Source: Diphasiastrum complanatum (Eukaryota; Streptophyta; Lycopodiopsida; Lycopodiales; Lycopodiaceae). From it: a DNA stretch of 64,000 nt. The stretch is taken from assembly GCA_029204225.1 (NCBI GenBank), contig MU831937.1:31802-95801 (forward strand), given 5' to 3'. The position numbers were made by a program, and so were the translations under genes. The notes beneath the pieces are model-generated. The model was not told the origin of the DNA, did no database searches, and was given only the letters and a program-made list of their open reading frames with translations. This document shows positions 33,801 to 44,700 of this stretch, piece after piece (within the stretch, counting starts at the first letter, position 1; each line of letters opens with the position of its first letter).

Positions 33801-34732
33801 AGGTGTATAGGACTCAAAATAGCCAATGAGTGGTCATGTGCTGAGTGGCTCTGGAATCCAGGAACCAAGAATTGTCGTCAGATGCTCCTTGATGGTTGGT
33901 CATGAAGACATCATGATTCTCTTCTTGACTAGGCTGTGGAGCTTCTGCAGTTGCATTTGCCACTTGATTCGACTACCTCTTGTTGTTGATCTTTGCTTGA
34001 AGTATCCGACAGTCTTGAATTTCGTGGTTGTTTCGCTTGCAACATCTGCAGAACAGCTTTTTCTTCATCTACGGATTCGACTGTTCTTTATGCTGAGCTG
34101 GTTTCTAGTTTGGCTTTGATTGCTTCGGGCTTGTCTTCTTCTTCTGCTTAGTCGTGCTCTTGTTGGTGTATAAGGTGTGAGAATCAGCTAAGGAACTTGA
34201 GGCTTCGTTCCTTTGCATGTCTTCCTGTAACAACATACTAATGACTCTCGAAAGAGTCAGTTCTAGATGTATCGTGATGATCATCACCCAGTTGTCGTAT
34301 GATCTTGGCAAGCTTGTAAGCAGTTGCATCACTGCGTCTTGATCATCTATGACAGAGCCGATAGCAGCCATTTGCCTTAGCAGGTTCTTAAATTGATTGA
34401 TGTGAGTTTGCAAGGAATTACCATTCGCTATCTTGAGGAAGTAAAATTTCTTCCTAAGATGTAGCTTGGAAGCTATATCTCGCACTTTGTATAGTGTGCT
34501 CAAGATGTCCCAGACTTCTTTCGATGTCTGAGTCTTGGATACATGGCCATTCAATCCTTCAGCCTCCATTTGGCGATTGCTGCATCTTCTGCTTCGGGTT
34601 TTCCTTCTGCACCTGTAACAACATCATACAATTCTTTAGCCATTAGTATAGTTTCATCTTAAATTTCCACAGATGGTAATTGACTCCATCAAGCTTGTCC
34701 ATGATAGGACTCACTTTCCCTTGGGAATTCAT
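30799..34732 (-). pseudogene. copia gag-pol of element C, broken
   Basis: From the ATG at 34732 I can follow, with stops and frameshifts: Gag UBN2 domain (34569-34105, with WDILSTLYK and QMAAIGSVIDD); knuckle CRCCKRNNHEIQDC (about 34050); protease remnant WFLDSRATQHMT, where the usual DSGA is DSRA; GAG-pre-integrase and integrase (33549-33016, LLWHYKLGHLNHAAV, LHSDICGPM, ALRSDNGGE); the post-integrase part (32825-32418, RVFGCVAYAQIPKDMRKKLD); RT (31968-31648, HKALYGLKQFARAW and YVED in place of YVDD); and RNase H (31500-30799, GSLMYAMVCTRPN, CDNQSAIALSANP, DVFTKAL). The altered protease and RT catalytic motifs and at least five stops make it inactive. Confidence 0.9.
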
Positions 34733-34874
34733 GTGGAAGATTAGTCTAAGTGATAGGAAAAACCATCAGTGGCTTAAGTATGAAAATCTGATACAGAATT
34801 ACAGAACAAGAAGACAATTACTCTATCGTCTAGTAGAGTCTTGTACTGTGGAAGCTTATCAGGCTACAAAAATA

Positions 34875-34886
34875 GCTTTGATACCA
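34875..34886 (-). other. primer-binding site of element C
   Basis: Minus strand TGGTATCAAAGC directly abuts the LTR end (34887). It differs by one base from the TGGTATCAGAGC site of element A. Confidence 0.88.
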
Positions 34887-36066
34887 TGACGGAGAAAGAG
34901 GGTGTGTCGTGTGTGAGAAATAAAAAATAGCTCGAAAAGAAAATGAACACGCAAAAGAAGCGAACGAGAAATGAACTCGAACGGAAAGTGTTCGTGCACA
35001 GTGGAATGAGCTATATGACTCTTTCCCTAAGCATGACTATGTCTATCAGAAACGAACAGAACGTTAGTGATAGCAATCACGGTCGTTCTGATTACATAGC
35101 CAAACGTTAATAAAACACCAGAAGAATGATTTTTCGTGAACGGCTAGACAAATTATCTGTAGCAAATGATTCACGAAGAGGTAAACCGAGTTCGACTGAT
35201 AATCAGTCGCGAATGATTCGTGAAAAACAAGACTAAATATTAGTCGTCAACAGCTAGACTAATATTAACTCGCTAAAACATATTACCAGATTGATCAACT
35301 AGAAAGTTAGACAGAATGAAAACTAAGCATAGCAATATTGACGCAAACCTGAACGTAGAACAAGGGAGCTGTTATCAGATTAAGTATAGCAAAATATACA
35401 TGTCAATAATGCGGTAGAGCACAAGACAATAGCAAACGACACTGCGTGTTCTACAAAGCTAATTCAATCTGTTAAGGAATGAAACCTATTACTAACAATA
35501 AAGAATCAATGCACAAGGCATCTACTTCGTCTATCTCTGATAAGCTTCTGATGCTAGATTTACACACACTTGATCTTCAATCTCTTAATTGATCTGAATA
35601 AGCAAATGGTATTCAGTATATGTACACAATGTTACGGGTGTGCAGATGAAGAAAGTACAAAGTGGATGTGTTGTCTGTAGGAGATCGTGGGTGGCTGCAG
35701 TTGTTGTCAAGTCTATTAGCGCAGTTGGATGGGGTGAGCGTGAAAAGGGTGCGACATCAGCCTTTGCTGAAGTGAACGATGATGAAGATGCGAAAAATGC
35801 GTCACTCTAACGAAATGCCATAGGTTTTGATTTACAAGGTGCCTTTGCTTCCTAGGGCACCTTTGGCATTTTGTAAAGCAGTGTCGCCTTTTTCGCCTGT
35901 CACAAAAACACGTGTAAAAACACAGTGTCATGTTTTGTTCGTCTTTTCTTCGCCTATGAGAATTTACATGTAAATATGCAAACTGGGCGACAACGTGATT
36001 AAAAAAGCAGTATGAAAGGAGGCAGATTAAAATGGGATTAGGAGAGTAGAGGAGATAAATCCAACA
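34887..36066 (-). repeat. 5' LTR of element C
   Basis: 1180 bp. On the minus strand it starts TGTTGGATTTATCTCC at 36066 and ends CTTTCTCCGTCA. The target duplication CACCC follows at 36067-36071. Confidence 0.93.
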
Positions 36067-36071
36067 CACCC

Positions 36072-36611
36072 TAACTTAAAAGGGTAGAGGAATTTTGGTG
36101 AATGTGAAAGAGATTTTGGTTTCACCCACCAAACAACCATAATCTTAGGGGATGAGGACAAAACTATGAAGTCTTGGTTGGCAAGAAGCATGTGTACTAG
36201 TGCATGAACATAGTAATTCATGAACTTGTGCATATTTAGATTTTTTGGGGGCATTTTATATGTTGGATTAGGAGAAGATAAGACTCAACCATCAAAACAA
36301 GGCTTTTTACTCTATATACAAAAGCCTAGCATGATATATTACTTCAAAAAGACTCTCATTGAGGGCCTACATTGCAATTTGCTTGCCTACCAATGAACAA
36401 TAATGAGAACCACTTGTACTTCCTTTTTGCTTACACATCTTACCATCTACCTTCAAATTTCAACGAGTTCACTCTACTCCATCTTCACCATAATATTTTA
36501 CTTGCAGTCTCTCCACCTCATGAGTCATCTCTCGTCTCTCCCACCTCGTTTATCCAGCTCTTTTGTTAGCTTCCTCTGGGCTTGCAGTGCCTTGCTCCCT
36601 CATCTCAAGAC
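36072..36611. other. upstream region of phytocyanin gene
   Basis: No gene. A TATA-like CTCTATATACAAAAG at about 36310-36325 lies roughly 290 bp before the phytocyanin start and may be its core promoter. Confidence 0.35.
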
Positions 36612-37348
36612 ATGGATTTATCTTTTTGCACCTGTCGTCGAAACCTTTTAATGCTCCTTGTTATTATAGCGCTTGCTTCTTCAGCATTAATGGCTCAAGG
36701 CTGGCCCAGCTGCTACCGCAAAATCATTGTTGGAGGGAATTCCCACTGGAAGTTCGGATTCAACTACAGTAACTGGGCATTGCAAACCGGTCCTTTCCAT
36801 GTGGGAGACACGCTTGGTGTGTTTTCTGAGCTTTACTATGCTTCAGCGCGTTCTAGTTTTATGTAATTTCAGAAATTTATCTGCACTGTGATTTCATTAT
36901 TTAAACAACCATTCGTATTGGTTAATTTATCTCTTATCTCTTTCTGTACAAAATAACATGTAGCTTGTCGATATATGCCTTTGCTAAAATATGCATGCCT
37001 GATGTACATTTTGTGTTAACATGAGTGAGATATTTCTGGTGTGGTGTCTCATGATCAGTGTTCTACTACAAGCCTGATCACGTAGGAAACCTTACAATTG
37101 AGCATAACGTGTATCTTTTCAAGCACCATAAGGACTTTCAAAATTGCAACTTTTCAACAGCCATAGAAGTTGGCGATCCATCCAAAGGAAAACGTGGATT
37201 CAAATTTGTGTTGAGAAAGCCTAGGCCATACTATTTTGGATGTGCCGCAAGAGCTGGGCTGCATTGTACACTTGGGATGATGAAGTTTGGCGTGCGGCCG
37301 GCCTGTGGAGGAAGTAAACTTCTGGATACTGTTCGCACTGATTTGTGA
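36612..37348 (+). CDS. phytocyanin (blue copper domain protein), two exons
   Basis: Exons 36612-36816 and 37059-37348, joined by a GT-AG intron placed as in other phytocyanins (inside the GDTL-VF motif), give 164 residues. I chose the ATG at 36612 because it opens directly onto an N-terminal signal-peptide-like segment (residues 1-28, hydrophobic core LLMLLVIIALASSALMA); an in-frame ATG at 36582 is possible. The mature cupredoxin domain has GGNSHWKFGFNYSNWA, then VGDTLVFYYKP, and all four type 1 copper ligands: His in HNVYLF, Cys in YYFGC, His in GLHC and Met in LGMMKF. Two further Cys (QNC, LHC) would form the usual disulfide. Phytocyanins are secreted or wall-associated electron carriers. 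No GPI-type C-terminal tail is visible. No disabling change is seen. Confidence 0.9.
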
Positions 37349-38590
37349 TAAATTGATTAATGTCGGTCAGAGCACAATATCACGTAAATTGATAATAGCG
37401 TAGTCACTAGTCCTTACTTCTGGATCCTCAAATGGCTCAAATCTGGGTAAGCAGAAACCCAGTCCATGCAACTCTGCAGCGTGCAATAACACATCTTAAG
37501 GCGACCTCTCTACCATACATGCAGCATAACCATATATTTTTTTAGCCGCACATCACTAAATAAGTACAGCTGAGTACATACTGTCACACAACATGATAGA
37601 CCGCTCATCAGCTGAATGGGTGCCAGGAAGTTTGTTCCTATATCAGGAAAAACTGTGATGAACTTAGGTTACAAAGCAATCTCTTGCAGCTTTAGTTGAT
37701 ATTAAACTGTTGTGAAAAGCAGTGCTTTCAATCAGAACCCATAAACAGGAACGTACCAATTGATAAATTTAGCGTTTCGCCTCAGTGTTTTAGATTTGTA
37801 GGTTTATGAATTTGGCTAAATTTAAGCTCAATAATTTTTCTAAATTGTTGGTAAGTACCATGTAAGCTTCTTACCTAGGAAAAATATGTAAACCAAAAAC
37901 TTTTATAGTAACTAAAATCTATAGAATTAAGTCTATGAAGATTTAGGTTGCACAATACAAGTTACAAGTAGTTGCAAGTTGAAAGTTAAGTTTTAGAAGT
38001 TGTAATAATAGTAACTAGTTGTGGTGACCTATTTACTACTTAGCATCAAGCTATGACTCAATGACTCAAGGAGGTAGGACTCCTAAGGAATGCATTTATT
38101 TTAGGCTTTTTGAGAAAACACCTACCACAATAGAATTGAAATGGTTTTTTAAAAGTCATTTTTTACGAGCATTGTTGTGAAGTAAAATAGTACAAATATA
38201 AATCCATTTTGCTGCCAACTAATGAGATTAAACTCAGATTAAACTCAAGCAAGCGACTCATATAATTTCTATGTGATGCTAAACCGTGAAAACAAGTCTA
38301 AAATTTGCTTTTTACACGAGAATTGATATCAATCTAAATTTCATACAAACTACATGAATAGTTATTGTGGAGAGCTGTAGCATTTATATGCTAAGCCATG
38401 CATAACGTGCAAAACCTATGTAATGTATTACACAGTCAACCTGATCCACCATAAATTGCATTCAAGCTATATATACAACACAGTCACGGCGCGCGATTGC
38501 ACACACACACACACTGTCATGTATGTATGTATGTATGTATCTATCTATATATATAATTTTGACATAGATCCTCTAAGTTCATTAATATTT
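37349..38590. other. intergenic, with short microsatellites near 38500-38555
   Basis: AT-rich with no gene seen. A compound (AC)n, (ATGT)n, (CTAT/TA)n tract lies at about 38499-38555, next to the decayed end of the CACTA transposase. Confidence 0.5.
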
Positions 38591-38599
38591 GAAGTACGC

Positions 38600-40304
38600 A
38601 CACTGAGCTAGCCTTGCTAGTCTTACATGGGAAGTGAGAGTCCCACTCATTTAGTTGCAACAAAAAATGTGCATCAGGCCCAAAAGATGGTTTATCAAAA
38701 ATTCTCTCCAATATGGGAGTTTGTGAAATATTGATAACCTCTTCATGTCGGGAGGGAGTCACCCTAGATCTTGATTGGATCTCCAAATCCGAAGCCAATC
38801 ACTTGCCTACAATATTAACAAACAAGCACACACATTTAATGCAGAATATATATCGTTAGAAGAAACATAAAGAGAGTAATCATAAAATAAATAAATGACA
38901 TGTATCATTAATTGGCCCAAATATGTATTGTACCTTCATGGAATGCGGACATTGGCCAACAAGGCCATCATGCATAGGGTGATCGGGTGGAAGGTATCGA
39001 GTGTAGCCCTCATAAATCATCTTTGGCAGATGTTGTGAGGGACGTGCTTGCAAATACTCGCCACAAACGGGGCACGCATTATAACCACTAGTTTGTAGCC
39101 CTACATTGTTACAAAACAACCAACTTAATCATGAGTCCAATGTTCAAATTGAAAGAAAATTTGTGAATGCACATAAAATTTAATATAATATCATGAATCA
39201 AACCAATAGCAAGGATATCTCACCTGAACATTCCCCATAGCCAGGAAAGTCATGCATCGTCCACATCAAGATCCCCTTTATCACAAAATCTCTTTTTCTC
39301 ACTGGTCTTGATATATCGCTCACTTGAACTCCTTGCCATAGAATCTTTAGCTCATCTATCAAGGGAGCCATATACACGTCCATATTTTTTGCCTTGTATT
39401 TTCAGGGGATAAGAAGGGCGAGCATTAGGTGCCCCTTCTTTATACTTAGCCAAGGGGGGATGTTGTAGCTTATAAGGACAACCGGCCAAGTGGACCATGA
39501 TGTGGAGTGCAAACCGAATGGATTCACACCATCCATGGCCAACCCCAAATGCAAATGACGAGACACATCCCTAAACTCGTGCCAGGTAGCATCCACGTGC
39601 TTCCATGCTGGAGAATCGGCAGGGATCCTCATAGTATCGTTGAATGAACAATTGCTCGAATGCCATGTCATTAGCTCTGCGATGGAATTGCACTTAAAAT
39701 GTGGCGTATTCTGGGTATGATGGGAAAATGTCTTACCACCTTGGCGGGTATGGTCGCTCCTTGTAAATCTCCTTGGGGGATATTTTTTTTGGAATTTAAA
39801 AAAAAAATCCTCCTCTGTAGGCAAAGTTTTCTCATAGGCTTTAGATTTTTCAATCATGGCCTCCAAGGCCTCATTGCCAAATTTTCAATTGCCATCTTTA
39901 TCATAATCTATCTCACTTTCAAGGTCATCATATGTGTAATCAACAATGGCAGAAAATTCTGATAAATCTTGTGCAAAAATTGAGAGGATTTCATCCTCTC
40001 TCAAATTCAAAACATCTTGTATGTCATTAAAACTCCCATTATTTATAAAATACATGAGAATATCGAGTAGAGTTAATTGATTAACAGGAGATGTAGATGG
40101 ATGAGAATCATAGAGGATTATAGAACGAGGGAGAGTTTTCTGATAATTTGAGGCCATAGATGCTTCAGCTTCAACCCCTATATCAGTATCTGCATCATCT
40201 ACATCAACTGGAGCAGATGCAGATGCTTCATTCATTGAAACAGTAGAAGATTCAATAGACTCATTATCTAGAATTTCAGCAGATATGTAATAGACAAAAG
40301 ACAT
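38600..40304 (-). pseudogene. CACTA (En/Spm) TNP2-type transposase, truncated
   Basis: Minus strand, at least three exons with GT-AG borders: 40304-39224, 39100-38934 and 38806 to about 38620. Diagnostic blocks are SRHLHLGLAMDGVNPFGLHSTS, WPVVLISYNIPPWLSIKKGH, the MDVYMAPLIDELK stretch, ILMWTMHDFPGYGECSG, the LQTSGYNACPVCGE stretch and, in the third exon, KRLSIFHKLPYWREFL with LMHIF. These are typical of the transposase_21/TNP2 family, which cuts CACTA elements at their ends. In-frame stops occur at about 39885 (TGA after KDGN), in exon 3 (TGA after DLG) and after FCCN; the rest of the protein is missing. Element E begins 80 bp upstream of its start. Confidence 0.88.
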
Positions 40305-40383
40305 ATGCTTAGAGAATGGTTGAGAATACGCAAGGTCCTAAAAATAAACAAAACAAAAACCATTTATATTTTGAATAAAATTA

Positions 40384-41650
40384 CTAATAATCTGAGAATA
40401 TCAAGAAGAGAAAGTAGATTATAACGATGTGAAGATGTGTATTTATTAACAACGAATATACATCCGAATGAAGCAATATATATTCACATAAGAAGACAAG
40501 AGCTGGATACATTTATAATGAAGGGACCTGCCTATATTTTTCGCGACATACTAAATATCACATATAAAGGACAAGTCCTCAGCAATGAAGCGACATCTAC
40601 AACAACCCTTAAATAAAGACACTTACATGAAACGACTCGATCCGAATCGACAATTCTAACTATAGTAATCTAAACTCAGGGTTAGATACATCTTTGCGGT
40701 ATAATCTACATACGTGTCAGATATATATTGGTTAACCTTATTCAGTAAAGCGACACGCCTCTAATTTATAAAGACGTGATTGTTCGCTCTGAAGATGATA
40801 AAGAGAAGACACGATTCAGTCTTACTCACCAGGAGATATAGTTTATGTATTCGCTGAGAGATAAAAGTTTATGTACTTGTGAGAGATCTTCTGAAGTACT
40901 CTAACAATCTTTCTTATATAAATCTATCTCTGGTCAGACAGTTGCATAAGCACATTACAGTCTATGCTGTGTATCCGTAAAAGTGTTCTAACGAACTGTC
41001 TTAAAACTAACTTATTCGTTCATTCGAATATTTGTTCGACACTCGAATACTTGTTCGATACCCGAATAACGTTTATCATCAGAAGTCTATCTCAGTCATC
41101 GATAGAAAAGTATGTATACAACTGAATTGATAGTCCCTGTCTGAAGAATTGAGATAAGATATCTGTATTCTGAATATCTCCGAACATATGTTTCTAACAT
41201 ATTTGAAGATTATACAAGAGATTTAACTCTGAGGAGAACACTAGTTGTTGAGGACTACTGTTTAACTTTTGTTAATCCAAGAATAAGATTAACTTTGATC
41301 ACTGATGAACGAATACATCGAAATCAATCCGAATTCTTGCCGACACCTTAATCAGATAGAGTGGAGTACATTCGTACTACTCTGATAACAATTCTCTTGT
41401 AGAACGCCAATTCTTCGATTCGAAAGAGAAGACTGATATTCCAATTTTAAACATTCATTTATCCATTAAGTAATACTGGTTACTTAACCCAAATGTCTGT
41501 TTGACAACCAGACTAATTCTCCATTTTATATCATACAAATAAGTCAGAACAATATCAACATTATACCATAAAGAAGCTATCCTCTTGGGGATTCGACATT
41601 AAATACTACAAAACTATACCAAATACAATTGGTATACCACGACATAAACC
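40384..41650 (+). repeat. 5' LTR of element E
   Basis: Starts CTAATAATCTGAGAATATC (or at the TG inside it) and ends shortly before the primer site. A TATATAAA box lies at about 40916. Repeated CGAATA(C/T)TTGTTCGA blocks occur at 41025-41070. Confidence 0.7.
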
Positions 41651-41656
41651 AAATTT

Positions 41657-41674
41657 TGGTGCCGTTGCCGGGGA
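41657..41674 (+). other. primer-binding site of element E
   Basis: TGGTGCCGTTGCCGGGGA differs by one base from the TGGCGCCGTTGCCGGGGA site known for Athila/Tat elements (tRNA-Asp type). Confidence 0.9.
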
Positions 41675-41732
41675 TAGCCAAAAACAAACATGTTGATATA
41701 AAACTGTCAAAATCATCGTCATTAATAAGTAT

Positions 41733-44700
41733 ATGTCAGACAGAGCTTCCCGACTCGAAAGATATCGAAAGATTCGAGAAGATTTTTTCAGAAATTTATC
41801 TGGAAGTTCTGATAGAGCTGAAACTTATTCGGATTTGTTAAAACCAGTTGCCAAACTAAAACCGAATATGGAAGGCCCTGCACCCCGACTTTCTTCAATT
41901 TCGAAGATCAGATACGATTATTTCAAAGGAACAACCTCAGATGATGTGGACAGTTATGTTTCGCAGTTCGAATCAATTGCGAACGCGAATAATGAAGGTT
42001 CGGAGGCGGACAAACTGAGGATTTTTCCTGGTCTTCTCAGAAAACAAGCACGCATATGGTACAGCCAAGTCGAACCAGGACGAGTGGCTACCTGGTTGCT
42101 GCTGAAAGATGCGTTTCTACACCAATTCAGAGAAATTGGTTATTCATCCAGAGTACTCGGCAGACATAGAGAAGAAGAGTCGAGAATCTCTGAGAAGGTA
42201 TACTCGTAAGGTCAAGAATCTTATTGGAAAACTAACTGGAGTATACCCCGTTGCGATGCAGATTGAATGGTTTCTGTCAGGTTTACCACCGAGTATAAAT
42301 CGATACTGCAGACAAGGTGATACGACTACCTTAGCAGCAGTCATTGCAAGTGCTGAAAACTATGAGACTTCTAAGCTTGCTCAGAAGAGAAAATCAACTA
42401 GACGAAGTCGAAAGTCTAAGCATGTTTCCAGTGGCAGTGAAGAGGATTCAAAGTCTGAATCCAGTTCCAGTTCCTCCAGTTTAGAATCCGAATTACACGA
42501 CTCATCCGACTCTGAGACTGATGAGAGAGAACGAAGTAGTAAACGAAAACCCAAACGAAAGGACGATAAAAATTCGGAGATGAAGCCAACAACATCAAAG
42601 GTCGAAAAGATTTGGAGGAGAGATCTTGCAGATATTAACAAAAAATTCAACGATCTAAAAGTTCAGATTTCAGAGGTTGCTGACAAGAGACCGAAATCAT
42701 CTTCTTCCAATTCAGGACTATGGTGTACGAGGTGCGGTGCATCAGGACATTCGAAGGAAGATTGCAGAACAGTGAATATATCTTACGTTGAAGATCCAAC
42801 ACAGGAGGTGCTGTTTATTTTTCAGAATAATGATACAACAACAAATTTTGTTCAAGGCACGACTACACCGTTCCAGCAATCCACCCCCAAATTCAGACCG
42901 AAAAGATATAATCCACCCGAATTTGTAACATCAACAACAAAGACTTCGAATTTTCCAAGACCAGTTTCGGGCAATTGTTACAATTGTGGAGAACCAGGAC
43001 ATTTTTCACCAGACTGTCCGCAACCACGGAAGCCAATTGGGTATGTACCTCTCTGTTCGAATTGTAAAGAACCAGGCCACAAATATCCTGATTGTCCCCA
43101 ACCACAGAGGCCAAGACCTAAATACCAGTATGTAGCGACACCTGCTGCAATGGTAGACTCGAAAGGAAAAGTTTCGGCAGATGCGGTTATACAAAAAATT
43201 GATCTTGTGGAAAACCAATCAACGAGGACAACTGACCAATCTTGGCCAAGTGATATGGAAACAATATTCAAAGTAAATACGAGGAGTTCTTCGAAAGATG
43301 ACTCGAAAACCAACTCAAAAGGTTCATCGAAGAAACGCAGAAAATCATCTAAGAAGAAGGGAACGAATAAATCCCTAACAAAAGAAGATATTAAGGATGA
43401 TCCCGACTATGATCGAAATGCTAAAAATTTGTTTTCAAAAGATATATCTGCAGAAGCGAAAGAAATAATTGAAGAAGAACTACAAAGAGCAGCTACAAAA
43501 AGGAAAGTCACATTCGAAGAAGGGAACGAATCAATTCATAAAACCAAATTGTCGGAAGCCATGATTGACAAGCCGATATCGAAGACGAAAGATTACGATA
43601 TCGTAACTGATATTGGTTCTCTTCGTCCAAATATCACATTCGAACAATTGTTGGCAGACAATACTTACTATCGCAGGCAGTTAAAAGGACTTTCTACTCC
43701 AAAGAAGAAGAAAAGAAATCCCTTGCCAGAATTAGGAGTATTATCTATTGATTTGGGAGATCTTGGCGCACCGGAAATCGACATTACTATTGAGGGATGC
43801 TTAATCGAACATGTGTCGATTGATTCAGGTTCGAGCGTCAATATTATTACTGAAGAAACTGCTCACGCTCTGGGTTTGACAGATATTCGACCAACCAACC
43901 GAAATATCAAGTTGGCAGACTCAACACGACGAAAGCCTGTCGGAGAGCTGGAGAACGTTACTGTGTATATACAAGCCAAGCCTTTTACCATGAATTTTAT
44001 TGTTATCAAACCAATGGGTTTGCCTTCTTACTCTGTGCTAATCGGAAGGCCGTGGCTGTATCAGTCAAATGCTAGTGTTCATTGGAAGTCTAGGGAATTA
44101 AGATTTCAAACTGGCGAGACCAATAATCGTGGAAAACCAGCAGAGGAGATCATTACCTGGAATAAAGATAGATACGAAGGCGAAACTCCCATGACCGACA
44201 CTAGCTATACTTCGGAAAATTCTTCTTATGCACTAAATATCTTCTCTAATGTTTCAGATGTCGAAGTTAAATTTTTCGAATGCTATGAGAATGATAACGA
44301 ATCAGATAATGCAGAAGAATTCATCGATGTTTGCAACACAGAACTAGATGAACTAGTTATTACTGAAGACGAATCAACAGATTCGTACGAATCGGACGAC
44401 TCGCACGAATCAGACGAAGAAATTGAAAATAAGAATCAGTCTGTCGACACGAACATATCTATGGAGACAGCAATGCGCGAAATTCATGGATATTCAAAGT
44501 CTAGTATGACAGAAGGTATGATTTTACCTGATTCAACAGAGCAAATTGAACTTGCACCGGGCAGATGTGTCCATGTTGCAAAGTCCTTGGGAGAAACTGA
44601 GTTATCTAAATACACTGAATTGCTTAAAGAGTATCAGGACGTCTTTGCATGGTCGCTTGATGACTTAAAAGGAATTCCTGCCGAATATGGTGAACATCGA

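Larger units (their letters stand above)
14450..36066 (-). mobile_element. Ty1/copia element C, split by element D in its 3' LTR
   Basis: On the minus strand the element runs from 36066 to 14450. The 5' LTR is 34887-36066 (1180 bp), the primer site 34875-34886, the coding remnant about 34732-30799, and the polypurine tract 30792-30803. The 3' LTR is in two pieces: 30649-30791 and 14450-15468. The target duplication CACCC is seen at 14445-14449 and 36067-36071. Removing the 15-kb insertion leaves about 6.4 kb, a normal copia size. The LTR ends are TG...CA. The two LTRs differ at many single bases, so C is not recent. Confidence 0.93.
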
